Virus record (IMG/VR): IMGVR_UViG_3300030109_000288
Location: 11,498 to 36,831 of that record
DNA: 25,334 bases
DNA from: a virus
Reading direction: 5' to 3' (one strand)
The notes beneath the pieces are model-generated. The model worked only from the letters and a program-made list of their open reading frames with translations, did not search any database and had not been told where the DNA came from. Positions 7,329 to 16,040 of this stretch are shown here, piece after piece. Both the position numbers and the translations under genes were made by a program. Every line of letters begins with the position of its first letter. Within the stretch, counting starts at the first letter, position 1.

Positions 7329-10300
7329 ATGTCTGATACAGCTTTCAATCCAGAAACAAGACAAGCTGTTCGTTTAGAGAACAATAAGTGGGTTCCAACA
7401 GATGCTGCCTTTAATGACAAAGGAGAGGTAGCAATATGGGATGGCTCTAAATGGGTAGTTAGAAAAGTTACTCCAGAAACACCTGTTTCTGAAGACACTA
7501 TAGATACGCCTGAAGCTTCAGAAGATCAGGAACTTAGAACAGAAGACCCCTTTAAGAAAGAAATGGAGCTTCTTTCAAGTATAATTGATAAGGGTAAAAC
7601 TTCTGATCCAATGTCAATGATTGGAAATGCTCAGGTTGAAATTGGAAAAGCACATCAAGGGTCAGGCAAAATTTGGGCAAAGGTTTTTGAAAACATAGGG
7701 ACTTTTATTCCAGAAACTTTGCTAAACACTACAAAAGTATTAGCTCCAGAAACTGCGGAAAGCATAGAACAATCTGAAACTGGACAGGCCATCTCTACCT
7801 TTATAAACAATCTTAATCCTGTTACTAAAGAAGAGGACTTAGCTGCTACTCTTGTAACCTATATAACTCTTGTTGGTGCTGGAAGAAAATTAACCAAAGA
7901 CACTTTAGAACTTCTTGTGAATAGGTTTGGCTCTCCTAAGGCAAAGAAAATTGCTATTGAAATAAACAAGCAGATGGGAGGTAAAGCTAAAGATTTTCAG
8001 TCAAGAAGGCAACGTGTTGCCATAGGAACAGGAACTGCTGCGGGAACTGCTGCTACCTCTATTGCCGCAGATGTTTCTCTTCGCCCTGAAGACTTGATTC
8101 TATCCGCTGAACTGGTTGATAACTTTCCAGAAACTTTTGATTACATTGCCAGAGAAGTTCCTTTTGGTGATAGCTTTGTAAAGCTTGCCAATGACCTTCG
8201 CATTGCAGACACTGACAGTGAAAGAACTAAAGTTTTGAAACAGTACGGAGATGCGGCTCTTCTTGAGCTTCCTTTAAATGCTGTAGTACAGTCAATTTCC
8301 ACAGTTGCTAAGTATGGTCCTAAGGCAACTATGGAGGCTGCTAAGACAGGGGCCAAAACTAAACTAGGAAAGCGTATAGCCTCTGGTCTACGCCCTGTGA
8401 CGGAGACAGTTGCAAACATCAATACGAGAACTGGTAGAATTCTTACTTCAAGGGCAGCATTGCCAAGAATCAGTGACGATGATGAGATGATGCAAGCTGC
8501 TTTAACTCTTCAGAACAGCCGTAAGTATTTTGAAACTCAGGTAACCTTCCGTCTTAAGGAACTCCAGAGAGCGCAAAAGAGGTACGGAGTTTCCGATGAT
8601 GCTTTTAAAGACTACTTTAATACAGGTAAGGGTGGCATAAACTCTAACGTAAAAAAACTGGTGGATGATTTTAAGGTAGAGATAAACCGGAATGAGGCTG
8701 AGATTTCAAAGATTCTTGGGTACAAAGATGGAAACTTTGGAGTCCGTTCCGATGGTCAGAACTTCTATATAACACGCCAGTATTCTTCTGCTTTGAGTCC
8801 TAAAGACAACAAGAAAATGAAAAAGGCAATCCTTGCTTATGAAAATAAAAAGACTATTTCAGACGCCTCTCTTGAAAACAGGATCAACGGTGTTATAAAA
8901 CTAATAGACCCAAAGGATGAGCTTTCAAGAAGCCAGAGAGCCAACGTCATGTACAACATTATTGAAAACATGAGGGGTAATGAGGGTAGCTGGCATCGTA
9001 GCTTGTTTGATGGTGTAAGCGATAGACACGCTAGGTCTGTTGCAGAGGCAAACGCCAAGAGCTTGATGGCAAGAAAAGATTTACCTGAAGAATTCAGAGC
9101 TTTTCTAGGTCAGATTGACGACCCCTACAAGGGTATTCAATCGACTATCTTGGCTCAAGGTCAGGTGCTATCTCAGCTTAGGTACTACAAGGATATCCAG
9201 AGGATAGCCTCTCAGACAAAAGGGAAGGAGTTTGAGCTTCCCGGTCTTGTTCCCTTCCTTCCGTCTCGTAAGGAAACTTTTAAGGAAGGTGCCGGTGCTG
9301 GAGATAAATACCTAAGTGAACTCATGCGAGATGCTATGGGTAAGTTTGGAGGTGTTAATAACAAAAGAATTCTTGAAGACCCCGCAGTTGGTGAGTACTT
9401 TGCACGGATGATTTCAAGGGGTCTTGATGTATACGACGTTAATAACTCAAGTGGTCTAATGAGGGGTCTGTCTAAGATAGCCTCCTTTGGTCAGGCTCTC
9501 CAAACTACTCTAGATGCTCCTGCTTACCTGTTGAATACCTCAGGTATGCTTCAGATGATGGTAGCTAACGGTCATGCATTTAATCCTAAAAACTATGTAA
9601 GGGCTATATCAGAGATAAATACCCTAGCTCAGCAGGTTATTAAGAAAGACGCTAGAGCTATTGAAACACTAGCTACGCTTAAACGTCTTGGAGTTATTGA
9701 CCAAGATGTAACCGGCGAAATGATTGCTCAAAATGCACGTATCTTCGGAGACAAGCAGGGAAACATAGCAAGCAGGGCTTTTTCTAAAACAATGGAAAAG
9801 GCTGGTAGGCTCTATGGACAACCAGACTTGTATGGAAAGCTTGTCGCTTTTCAATCTGAAGTAGCTGCACAGAGAGCGATGTTCCCTAACCTATCTGCAA
9901 AACAGATAAACGAGAGAGCGGCAACTATTGTTAGGGACACCATGCCAACTTACGGTTCTGCTCCTGCTTTCTTCAGGCAGTTTTCTAGAATTCCTGTGGT
10001 AGGTAACTACACTCTGTTTCCTGTAGAACTCGTGAGAACTACAAAGAACGTAGCCAAGTATGGCGTTCGCGATCTTCAAGAAGGATTGAGAACAGGTAAT
10101 ATGCGTCAGGCAGCTACAGGACTACGAAGGCTTTCTGGTCTGTCCGCTGTTGCTATCGGCATGGATCAACTGTTTACTCAATCTAGAAACAAGTATGGCA
10201 TAACAGATGAACATCGTAAGGTTATGGCTATTCTAAGACCTGAGTGGGCTGCTGGATCAGACGATGTTTATATGGAACCTATTCATATAGATGAATTAGG

Positions 10301-11489
10301 TGCTGAAGCTATTACTCCTGAAACTGTTAAGTCACAGTTTTCTGAAGATGACTGGCCGGATATAAAAGAGAGGCTTGGGTATAAAGGAAACTACAAACAG
10401 TTTATAGCCCAGCGTGTTAAAGAACAGAAAGAAAATTACAAACCTTTCATTAGAACAAGAACTCTTAACTCTGCCGCTTTTAACACCTTTGACCAGATAG
10501 TCCGTCCTATAAAGCTTCTCACTGGGCGTATCTTTGGAGGTGAAACGCTGTCAGAAGAGGAACTAGAAGACCCTCTAGGAAAAGCTTTAAATGTAGCGTT
10601 AGGACAGTTCGTATCTCCTAAGATTGCTGTACAGGCAGGAATGAATGTTCTTACCGGAGTAGATAACAGAACTGGTAAGCCTGTATATGAAAACTATGCA
10701 GGTATAACTACCGAAGAAAAAATTTCAAACGCTTTAGAAACTCTTCTTAAACCTATAACCACTGGTGGAAGTTATAAAATTATAGATGAGTTTGCGAAAA
10801 CTCAAACAGCGGAGGAACTGCTGGGCTTAGGAAGGGCTGAAAGGGCCAACGGAAGACCTTTGAATGAAAACGATTTAATTTTCTGGGGAGCTACCGGCGG
10901 TCGTCCTCGAACAAGAAACCTTACTATGGAAATGGGATACAGTCTGTACAAAGATATGCTTCCCTTGACTGCTTCTAAACAACGTCTTCAGAATGAGATA
11001 AGACAACTGGAACCTCAGTTGTTGACTGAAGAAAAGATGAATGAGTTTGCAGAGCTATACAGAGACAGTCAGGAACGCAGTAGACAGGCGATGAGAAAAC
11101 TCAGTGGAAAAGTAGAGAACTTTGCCAGTGCGCCTGTTCAAGTTATAAGAAGGCGTAACGGCAAGAAGGTAGTGGATCAGGAAAGGGTAGGTATCCCTCG
11201 TGTTCTTGAGGCTGCTACCAGATCATTTACAACCACTGCTAATCCTAGACTGATAGAAAGTCTCCAAGCTTCTCTTACTCAACTAAACAACACAGTGAAC
11301 AACCAGAAAGACAGGTTTGATATTGCTTACATTCCTGATAATGTCCTAACTCAATCTTTTGTACAAGAGCTTCAAAGGAAAAGATTTACTGTTGAACAGA
11401 TAAATATGTTAGGAACAAAGCTTGGAAACATCATGAAAGAACAGGCGTCTAGACCTTTGTATCAAGACCCACCTGAGAAGGCTAAGTGA
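7329..11489 (+). CDS. Giant internal virion / ejection protein
   Basis: At 1386 aa this is the largest gene in the window. The extreme N-terminus has a small duplicated motif (VRLENNKWVPTD, then AIWDGSKWVVRKV), also seen at the N-termini of marine phage virion proteins. Several Ala/Gly-rich hydrophobic stretches follow, e.g. LAATLVTYITLVGAG (about residue 175) and IGTGTAAGTAATSIAADV (about 235). A later region (FSRIPVVGNYTLFPVELVRT, about residue 880) and a helical charged C-terminus complete it. Size, position and helical, partly membrane-compatible composition match the largest ejected protein of podoviruses (T7 gp16 analogue). No transglycosylase motif was recognised. The stop overlaps the next ATG (TGATG). 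Confidence 0.65.
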   Translation: MSDTAFNPETRQAVRLENNKWVPTDAAFNDKGEVAIWDGSKWVVRKVTPETPVSEDTIDTPEASEDQELRTEDPFKKEMELLSSIIDKGKTSDPMSMIGNAQVEIGKAHQGSGKIWAKVFENIGTFIPETLLNTTKVLAPETAESIEQSETGQAISTFINNLNPVTKEEDLAATLVTYITLVGAGRKLTKDTLELLVNRFGSPKAKKIAIEINKQMGGKAKDFQSRRQRVAIGTGTAAGTAATSIAADVSLRPEDLILSAELVDNFPETFDYIAREVPFGDSFVKLANDLRIADTDSERTKVLKQYGDAALLELPLNAVVQSISTVAKYGPKATMEAAKTGAKTKLGKRIASGLRPVTETVANINTRTGRILTSRAALPRISDDDEMMQAALTLQNSRKYFETQVTFRLKELQRAQKRYGVSDDAFKDYFNTGKGGINSNVKKLVDDFKVEINRNEAEISKILGYKDGNFGVRSDGQNFYITRQYSSALSPKDNKKMKKAILAYENKKTISDASLENRINGVIKLIDPKDELSRSQRANVMYNIIENMRGNEGSWHRSLFDGVSDRHARSVAEANAKSLMARKDLPEEFRAFLGQIDDPYKGIQSTILAQGQVLSQLRYYKDIQRIASQTKGKEFELPGLVPFLPSRKETFKEGAGAGDKYLSELMRDAMGKFGGVNNKRILEDPAVGEYFARMISRGLDVYDVNNSSGLMRGLSKIASFGQALQTTLDAPAYLLNTSGMLQMMVANGHAFNPKNYVRAISEINTLAQQVIKKDARAIETLATLKRLGVIDQDVTGEMIAQNARIFGDKQGNIASRAFSKTMEKAGRLYGQPDLYGKLVAFQSEVAAQRAMFPNLSAKQINERAATIVRDTMPTYGSAPAFFRQFSRIPVVGNYTLFPVELVRTTKNVAKYGVRDLQEGLRTGNMRQAATGLRRLSGLSAVAIGMDQLFTQSRNKYGITDEHRKVMAILRPEWAAGSDDVYMEPIHIDELGAEAITPETVKSQFSEDDWPDIKERLGYKGNYKQFIAQRVKEQKENYKPFIRTRTLNSAAFNTFDQIVRPIKLLTGRIFGGETLSEEELEDPLGKALNVALGQFVSPKIAVQAGMNVLTGVDNRTGKPVYENYAGITTEEKISNALETLLKPITTGGSYKIIDEFAKTQTAEELLGLGRAERANGRPLNENDLIFWGATGGRPRTRNLTMEMGYSLYKDMLPLTASKQRLQNEIRQLEPQLLTEEKMNEFAELYRDSQERSRQAMRKLSGKVENFASAPVQVIRRRNGKKVVDQERVGIPRVLEAATRSFTTTANPRLIESLQASLTQLNNTVNNQKDRFDIAYIPDNVLTQSFVQELQRKRFTVEQINMLGTKLGNIMKEQASRPLYQDPPEKAK

Positions 11490-13441
11490 TGGCTGACGAA
11501 AGAAATATGTTCGAGCGACGTTTCTCTCAGTTTATGGAGGGACTGAACAAGTACGGTAGGTATACTCCAGAAGGTTTGAACCCCAACGCAAACCAACTAA
11601 GAGCAACCTTAAGAACTACTGGTGCTGGCGCTGGGTTGTTTGGAGACATCCTTGCGTATCTTCCTGAACAAGCTATTAAAGCCATAACACCAGATAGCGT
11701 TAAGGAGGCTGCAAAAGAGGGTATTGATTATCTTATTAATGATACAGCTATCGGCAGAGGAATAGTTGAGCTTGCCAAGGAAAATCCAGAGGAAGCTAAA
11801 GATGTTCTTAATGCAGTTGAAATAGCAGGAGCTTTACCTATAGTAGGTATGTTTGGTAAAGGAGGGGTTGAAGCTACTCGAAGGGCAATGTCGGGCGGAA
11901 CTGCTAGACAAAAAGTAAAGCAGGGTCTGGGTGGAGCCTTAACTGCTTCTAGTTTTCCTATCATGAACGCTAGAAACATGAACACGTTAGTACGAGGCGG
12001 TATGTTTGGAGATATAGTTGATCTGGGAAAAGCTTTGGGTGGAAGCAACGGAGCTAAAAGAACTGTTGGAGAGATTGTTAGAAGAGAAGGCAGAGGACCA
12101 GATACGGGTATTCCTTTTTATGGTCCCTTTAAAGTAGCGGGGGGACTAGGAGAGATGGCAACCGCTCTTCCGTACACTTTTGCAAATATGTTAAAACCAA
12201 AAGAGGTAGCAAGGACCAGAGCAACTGGAATAACTACTGGTGCTAGAAGAGAAATAGAGACTGCTTCAAATCCCAGAGGCCCTGAGGTAATGCAAGCTCA
12301 AATGCGAGTGCAAGCAGGACAGTCTGTACCTCCCTTGATGAAGCCAAACTCGCCTATTATGTTACACTCAAGATTAATTGACGAAGTTGACTTGTTTGAT
12401 CCTAAGAATGATAAGGTAATTAGGGACACCATGTTTAAAGATGTTCCTGATTCAATAGCAACTCGACACCTTGACCACATAAAAGTGGTTCATGGACAAG
12501 ACCCTAATGTTCCTACCAACTTTGCTGTTAAACCTCCTAAATCAGATAGCGTAGGAAGAGAATCCTTAGGGTTAAACAGAACTGGACACTTCCTGATGCG
12601 TGAATTAAGCATGGGTAATCTTCTTAGCAACACTGCAAAAGTTTATGGTGTTGACAAGCTCAGTCCAAGACAGTTGATAGATGTAAATCAAATAGCTCTG
12701 GGTATGACTAAAGATGTAACTAAAAAAATAGCTGACACTGTTAAGGTTAAAAATTTAAAACCTAAAAATGCAGTAAACTTTGTTGTCAGAGCAAGGGCTA
12801 AACAAGCTTCTGGAAAATCCTTAAGTAAGAAAGAACAAGATTACCTAGATGCTTGGAAGCAAGCAGGAAGCCCTGTTAGAACTATCAAAGATGGAAATGG
12901 AAATGTAATTTCTAATTCAGATTACAGCAAGATTCCTGACAATGTAGACAGAGATACCATAACCTTTTCGGGAAGCTATCTTTCGTCAAACAAAGAACTG
13001 GGCGGTGTAAACTTTGTCTCTACCATAGATTTGAATACGAATAAAAACTACGTGACAACAAGCGATGCTTCGGATTTATTCGGGTTAAGCGGTGGACCTA
13101 AAGGAGCGCCTAACATTATTATCGGAGTACCTACTCAGGTTGTTGATTTGTATTCTACTAAAACTGTTAAAGGAACAACTCAGAGGCAGGAAAACTGGAG
13201 AACTCAACAGGATAGGCCGGACGTAGACAAGAAGATGAAAGAAGGTGCGGCTGATTTAGAGAAAACAACAGGTATAAAAAGACAGCCTAATGAAAGTCCT
13301 ATGAAGTACCATCAAAGAGTACTAAGAGAATATGATCCTAAAGTTACAAAAGAAGATATCCTATACTCTTTAGGCAAAGCAGCAAAGCTTTCGGCACTAA
13401 CCACTCAAATAGATGCACCACTGACAAGGGAAGATATGTAA
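11489..13441 (+). CDS. Large hypothetical virion-associated protein
   Basis: The product is 650 aa from the ATG at 11489, which overlaps the previous stop in TGATG; a GTG one codon upstream is also in frame. The N-terminus is charged (MADERNMFERRFSQFMEGL), followed by a hydrophobic patch (VEIAGALPIVGMFGKGG, about residue 115). The middle is helical, and the C-terminal part looks beta-rich (ITFSGSYLSSNKELGGVNFV, about residue 490). The last ~80 residues are charged (NWRTQQDRPDVDKKMKEGA). I do not recognise a family. It is translationally coupled to the giant protein upstream and to the small basic protein downstream (TAATG), so it is probably a late structural or ejection component. Confidence 0.55.
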   Translation: MADERNMFERRFSQFMEGLNKYGRYTPEGLNPNANQLRATLRTTGAGAGLFGDILAYLPEQAIKAITPDSVKEAAKEGIDYLINDTAIGRGIVELAKENPEEAKDVLNAVEIAGALPIVGMFGKGGVEATRRAMSGGTARQKVKQGLGGALTASSFPIMNARNMNTLVRGGMFGDIVDLGKALGGSNGAKRTVGEIVRREGRGPDTGIPFYGPFKVAGGLGEMATALPYTFANMLKPKEVARTRATGITTGARREIETASNPRGPEVMQAQMRVQAGQSVPPLMKPNSPIMLHSRLIDEVDLFDPKNDKVIRDTMFKDVPDSIATRHLDHIKVVHGQDPNVPTNFAVKPPKSDSVGRESLGLNRTGHFLMRELSMGNLLSNTAKVYGVDKLSPRQLIDVNQIALGMTKDVTKKIADTVKVKNLKPKNAVNFVVRARAKQASGKSLSKKEQDYLDAWKQAGSPVRTIKDGNGNVISNSDYSKIPDNVDRDTITFSGSYLSSNKELGGVNFVSTIDLNTNKNYVTTSDASDLFGLSGGPKGAPNIIIGVPTQVVDLYSTKTVKGTTQRQENWRTQQDRPDVDKKMKEGAADLEKTTGIKRQPNESPMKYHQRVLREYDPKVTKEDILYSLGKAAKLSALTTQIDAPLTREDM

Positions 13442-13638
13442 TGGCTAAAAGTAAATCTGTACCCAACGATCCATCTAAGTGGTCACAGGCAAAAGCCAAA
13501 GCTAAACGAAAGTTCAAGGTATATCCATCTGCCTATGCAAACGCTTGGGCTGCTAAAGAATACAAAAGAATGGGCGGAACTTGGAGAGGTGCCGATAACC
13601 GTGTCAAGAGAAAGACAAAAGCGAAGAGGAGAGCGTGA
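13441..13638 (+). CDS. Small basic protein, marine-phage family
   Basis: This 65-aa, very Lys/Arg-rich protein begins MAKSKSVPNDPSKWSQAKAK and contains KFKVYPSAYANAWAAKEYKRMGG. That 'YPSAYANA....YK..GG' pattern is one I recognise from small hypothetical proteins of marine phages. It starts in a TAATG junction with the 650-aa gene and ends in a TGATG junction with the next small gene. The strong positive charge suggests nucleic acid or capsid-interior binding, but no function is known to me. It is the first of three tiny basic proteins that close the late operon. Confidence 0.75.
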   Translation: MAKSKSVPNDPSKWSQAKAKAKRKFKVYPSAYANAWAAKEYKRMGGTWRGADNRVKRKTKAKRRA

Positions 13639-13814
13639 TGGCTAAGGGTGTAAAGCACTACTTTAAGGATGGAAAAGAACACAAAGGCGGTATGCACAAG
13701 ATGGCTAATGGTCATCTACACTCAGGTAAAACTCACGGCAAGACTAGCAAACGTCTGTACCACTTCGGAGAACTATCGAAGACAGCTAAGATAAAGGCGA
13801 GGAAACGTGGCTAA
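13638..13814 (+). CDS. Small basic His-rich protein (58 aa)
   Basis: This 58-aa frame uses the ATG in the TGATG junction at 13636-13640. It reads MAKGVKHYFKDGKEHKGGMH and ends LSKTAKIKARKRG, with many Lys, His and Gly residues (GHLHSGKTHGKTSKRLYHFG). The pattern 'MAKGVKHY..DGK...G..HKM.NG.LH.GK.H...S..L.HFG.LSKTAK.KA' recurs in marine phage genomes as a small hypothetical, which supports a real gene. The His and Lys content hints at metal or nucleic-acid binding; this is inference. The next gene's GTG start lies 8 nt inside its 3' end. Confidence 0.75.
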   Translation: MAKGVKHYFKDGKEHKGGMHKMANGHLHSGKTHGKTSKRLYHFGELSKTAKIKARKRG

Positions 13815-14040
13815 AAGTGGTCTAGGCAAATGGTTTGGTGAGGAATGGACTGACGTTAAGACAGGAAAGCCTTGTGGTCGCAGCGGTAAGGACGACAAAC
13901 GAGCTTACCCTGCCTGTAGACCTAAGTCCGTAGCCTCCCGTATATCTAAGATGGAAGCTAAGAAGAAAACTGGCCCCGGCAGGGTAAACTGGTCTGTCAC
14001 TGCGTCAGGTAAAAAACGTGGGATGTCCCAGAAAAGCTAA
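13807..14040 (+). CDS. Small basic protein (DUF5872-like), last late gene
   Basis: The product is 77 aa and starts at GTG (13807), overlapping the preceding gene by 8 nt. The N-terminus GLGKWFGEEWTDVKTGKPCG followed by RSGKDDKRAYPACRPKSVAS is characteristic of a small family frequent in marine phages: 'W..E.W.D.....CGR......YP.CRP'. I believe it is DUF5872, named from memory. Cys residues in PCGRS and PACRP are conserved there and might bind metal. The C-terminus is Lys-rich (VTASGKKRGMSQKS). Its stop codon overlaps, tail to tail, the stop of the opposing ribonucleotide reductase gene. A TGGGATGTCCCA palindrome lies within its last codons (14019-14030). Confidence 0.75.
   Translation: MAKSGLGKWFGEEWTDVKTGKPCGRSGKDDKRAYPACRPKSVASRISKMEAKKKTGPGRVNWSVTASGKKRGMSQKS
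14019..14030 (+). promoter_or_regulatory. Palindrome TGGGATGTCCCA at the convergent junction
   Basis: This is the same 12-nt palindrome found upstream of minus-strand starts, here inside the last codons of the final late gene and followed by GAAAA, as in the copy at 24400-24411. No start codon lies ~20 nt downstream on the plus strand. On the minus strand it lies just past the reductase stop and is followed by CGTTTTTT. It could be an operator, a relic copy, or a very weak terminator (4-bp stem, 4-nt loop). Its location exactly at the meeting point of the two transcription units is notable. Confidence 0.5.
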
Positions 14041-15737
14041 CCGCACTCCTTCTGTCCCGTCTCTGGATCAATAAAGCAAGCAGCACCCTCGTCAGTGTCC
14101 TTCTCCTCGCTGACGTTTAGGATACCATAACGTTTACCGGCTAGTCGGAAGGTTGTAACACCCTTGAGTTTACCCTTCCATCCCTTCAGGTACACTTCCT
14201 TAAACTCAGCAAACGTAACTGCGTCACCGACATTGATGGTCTTTGAACAAGCACTGTCAATGAACGGTTGAACTGCAATCTGAATATTAAGGTGATCGTC
14301 AGTCGTTAAGTCGCTGGTCTGTTCTCCTTTCTTCTCAAACATATTCCACACATAGTCCTTCATCTTCATTACAATCGGACCTTCGGGTAGCTGAACTGTG
14401 CGATCATACTCATGGGCAAACACAGGTTCAATACCACTGGACACGTTATCAGCACAGAAGCTGATGGTTCCTGTGGGTGCTATGGAAGTTAGGTGGCTGT
14501 TTCGTATACCCTGCTTTCGTATCTTATCCTGCAAGTCTTTAGGCAAACGTGAGATAAAACCACTAGCCATATAACCCTCTTCCTCGTACATAGGGAACGA
14601 TCCCTTCTCTACCGCAAGATCAGAGCTTGCCTCGTATGCGTTGTGGGTCAGTGTCTGCATGATCTTCTTCGTAAGCTTAATGGACTCTGGAGAGCCGTAG
14701 GACATCCCTAGAAGCGTGAAGGTATTTGCTAGGGCAGTGATACCCAAACCCATACGACGCTTATCCTGATGGTCTCTATACTGTTCCTCAAGGGGATATT
14801 TAGTACGATCAATAACATTGTCCATAGCCCGTACAACGTGAGGAATATCTTCTTTCATCTTAGCAAAGTTAAACTGATCGTCTTTTACATATTTAACGAG
14901 GTTGAATGACCCTAGAAGACAAGCACCAAAAGGAGGCAGGGGTTGCTCACCACATGGATTGGTTGCCGCGATCGTCTCACAGTAGTTCAGGGGATTATCC
15001 TCGTTGACACGATCAATAAAGATAACTCCCGGCTCTGCCCAATCCCAGTTGTTTCGCATAATTTCATCCCACAACATTCGAGCGTTAATAGTACGGTGCT
15101 TCTCTCCTCTGTATTCTAGATCAAAACTATCGTCCTTCTCAACAGCTTTCATAAACTCATCAGTGACTGCAACACTAACGTTGAAGTTAGTCAGGTCTTT
15201 ATCGTTCTTCTTGGCACGAATAAACTCTTCGATGTCTGGATGATCGACACGAAGCATACCCATCATGGCACCACGGCGGTGACCTGCTGATACTATCGTC
15301 CTGCATACCGAATCAAAGATGTGCATAAATGATACAGGACCACTGGCAGAACTATCAAGAGATACAATGCGAGAACCGCGAGGGCGAATAAGAGAGAAAT
15401 CGTAGCCAATCCCACCTCCGCGCCGCATAGTTTCAGCCGCCTCAGAAGCTCTTTGCATGATAGAGTCCATAGAGTCTTCAATTGTTCCACTGACGAAACA
15501 GTTAAGCGCTGTAACATCCCTCGGACTTCCCATAGCAGATTGGACCCTTCCAGCAGCGAGGAACCGCATATCCATAGTAATTTCTTTATACGCTCTACGA
15601 TGTTCTTCATCATCCGACATTACTCCTGCTTGTCTGTTAATGGCTTCTTCAAAGCTCTCATTCTGAAGACGGTACTTCATTGCATGAAGATCGTCGCATG
15701 GTTTGACCAGTGGTCCTACTGAGTTTCTTCCGTACAT
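14037..15737 (-). CDS. nrdJ: Ribonucleotide reductase, class II (adenosylcobalamin-dependent)
   Basis: The 566-aa enzyme reduces ribonucleotides to deoxyribonucleotides for phage DNA synthesis using adenosylcobalamin to create the thiyl radical. Visible hallmarks are Cys80 in LNCFVSGTIED, the active-site ATNPCGEQPLPPFGACLLGS with Asn260, radical Cys262, Glu264 and partner Cys273 (11-residue spacing, as in class II enzymes), and the phosphate loop APTGTISFCADNVSSGIEP. The C-terminus carries a redox pair, Cys-x10-Cys-Gly, for thioredoxin-type re-reduction. There is no N-terminal ATP cone and no small subunit gene. The start has AAAGGAG 11 nt upstream and overlaps the preceding gene by 22 nt. 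This is the last gene of the minus-strand unit. SIO1/cobavirus-type podoviruses carry such an enzyme. Confidence 0.95.
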   Translation of the reverse strand: MYGRNSVGPLVKPCDDLHAMKYRLQNESFEEAINRQAGVMSDDEEHRRAYKEITMDMRFLAAGRVQSAMGSPRDVTALNCFVSGTIEDSMDSIMQRASEAAETMRRGGGIGYDFSLIRPRGSRIVSLDSSASGPVSFMHIFDSVCRTIVSAGHRRGAMMGMLRVDHPDIEEFIRAKKNDKDLTNFNVSVAVTDEFMKAVEKDDSFDLEYRGEKHRTINARMLWDEIMRNNWDWAEPGVIFIDRVNEDNPLNYCETIAATNPCGEQPLPPFGACLLGSFNLVKYVKDDQFNFAKMKEDIPHVVRAMDNVIDRTKYPLEEQYRDHQDKRRMGLGITALANTFTLLGMSYGSPESIKLTKKIMQTLTHNAYEASSDLAVEKGSFPMYEEEGYMASGFISRLPKDLQDKIRKQGIRNSHLTSIAPTGTISFCADNVSSGIEPVFAHEYDRTVQLPEGPIVMKMKDYVWNMFEKKGEQTSDLTTDDHLNIQIAVQPFIDSACSKTINVGDAVTFAEFKEVYLKGWKGKLKGVTTFRLAGKRYGILNVSEEKDTDEGAACFIDPETGQKECG

Positions 15738-15877
15738 ATCTGGCTTTCTCCTTTCCGTTTGATTTCTTCTATGGTTCTGTCACAACCTATGCAGATATCT
15801 CCTTCTAGTTTACATACGCCTAAACATATTTTAATTTCAGTGGTGTGCAGTAAAGGAGATTTCTGAAAATTCTTCAT
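15716..15877 (-). CDS. Small Cys-rich protein, DUF1289-like
   Basis: The product is 53 aa from the ATG at 15877; a TTG ten codons upstream is open but less likely. The core IKICLGVCKLEGDICIGCDR followed by TIEEIKRKG matches the DUF1289 pattern 'SPCIGVC.LD....C.GCGRT..EI..W', with four cysteines that likely bind metal. DUF1289 proteins are widespread small bacterial proteins of unknown function. The gene overlaps the preceding gene by 41 nt and the reductase start by 22 nt, so it is translated within the same message. A role linked to reductase is suggested only by adjacency. Confidence 0.6.
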   Translation of the reverse strand: MKNFQKSPLLHTTEIKICLGVCKLEGDICIGCDRTIEEIKRKGESQICTEETQ

Positions 15878-16040
15878 CTTGATCCAAGTGTGCTTTGAAG
15901 TCTTCAAGTGCTTGTATAATAAAGTAACTAGTAGTTCTGTAGTTTAGAGCGGACATCTCTTCTATAAACATGAGAACATCCGGGTCTAACCCATCGTTTA
16001 CTAGAGCTTTAAAGTAGGCGTGTTCTATATACTCTTCCAT
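15837..16040 (-). CDS. Hypothetical acidic small protein
   Basis: This 67-aa protein begins MEEYIEHAYFKALVNDGLDP at an ATG that overlaps the previous stop (TAATG). It is acidic, rich in Glu/Asp and aromatic residues, and predicted mostly helical (DVLMFIEEMSALNYRTTSYF, then ALEDFKAHLDQDEEF). No family was recognised and no Cys or catalytic motif is present. It is sandwiched in an overlapping gene string between endonuclease I and the reductase. Confidence 0.6.
   Translation of the reverse strand: MEEYIEHAYFKALVNDGLDPDVLMFIEEMSALNYRTTSYFIIQALEDFKAHLDQDEEFSEISFTAHH

Noticed and set aside
7007-7498. 163-codon minus-strand frame with a poly-Gly tract
   Set aside because: It is the shadow of the polyproline-encoding gene and the start of the giant gene; no ribosome binding site or plausible protein composition.
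12652-12680. Plus-strand TTGACA-N17-TTGATA as a late promoter
   Set aside because: The -10 is poor and it lies inside the 650-aa gene with no nearby operon start.
15293-15613. 106-codon minus-strand frame inside the reductase gene
   Set aside because: It lies in another frame of the strongly conserved reductase; Leu-rich composition is typical of an out-of-frame translation.
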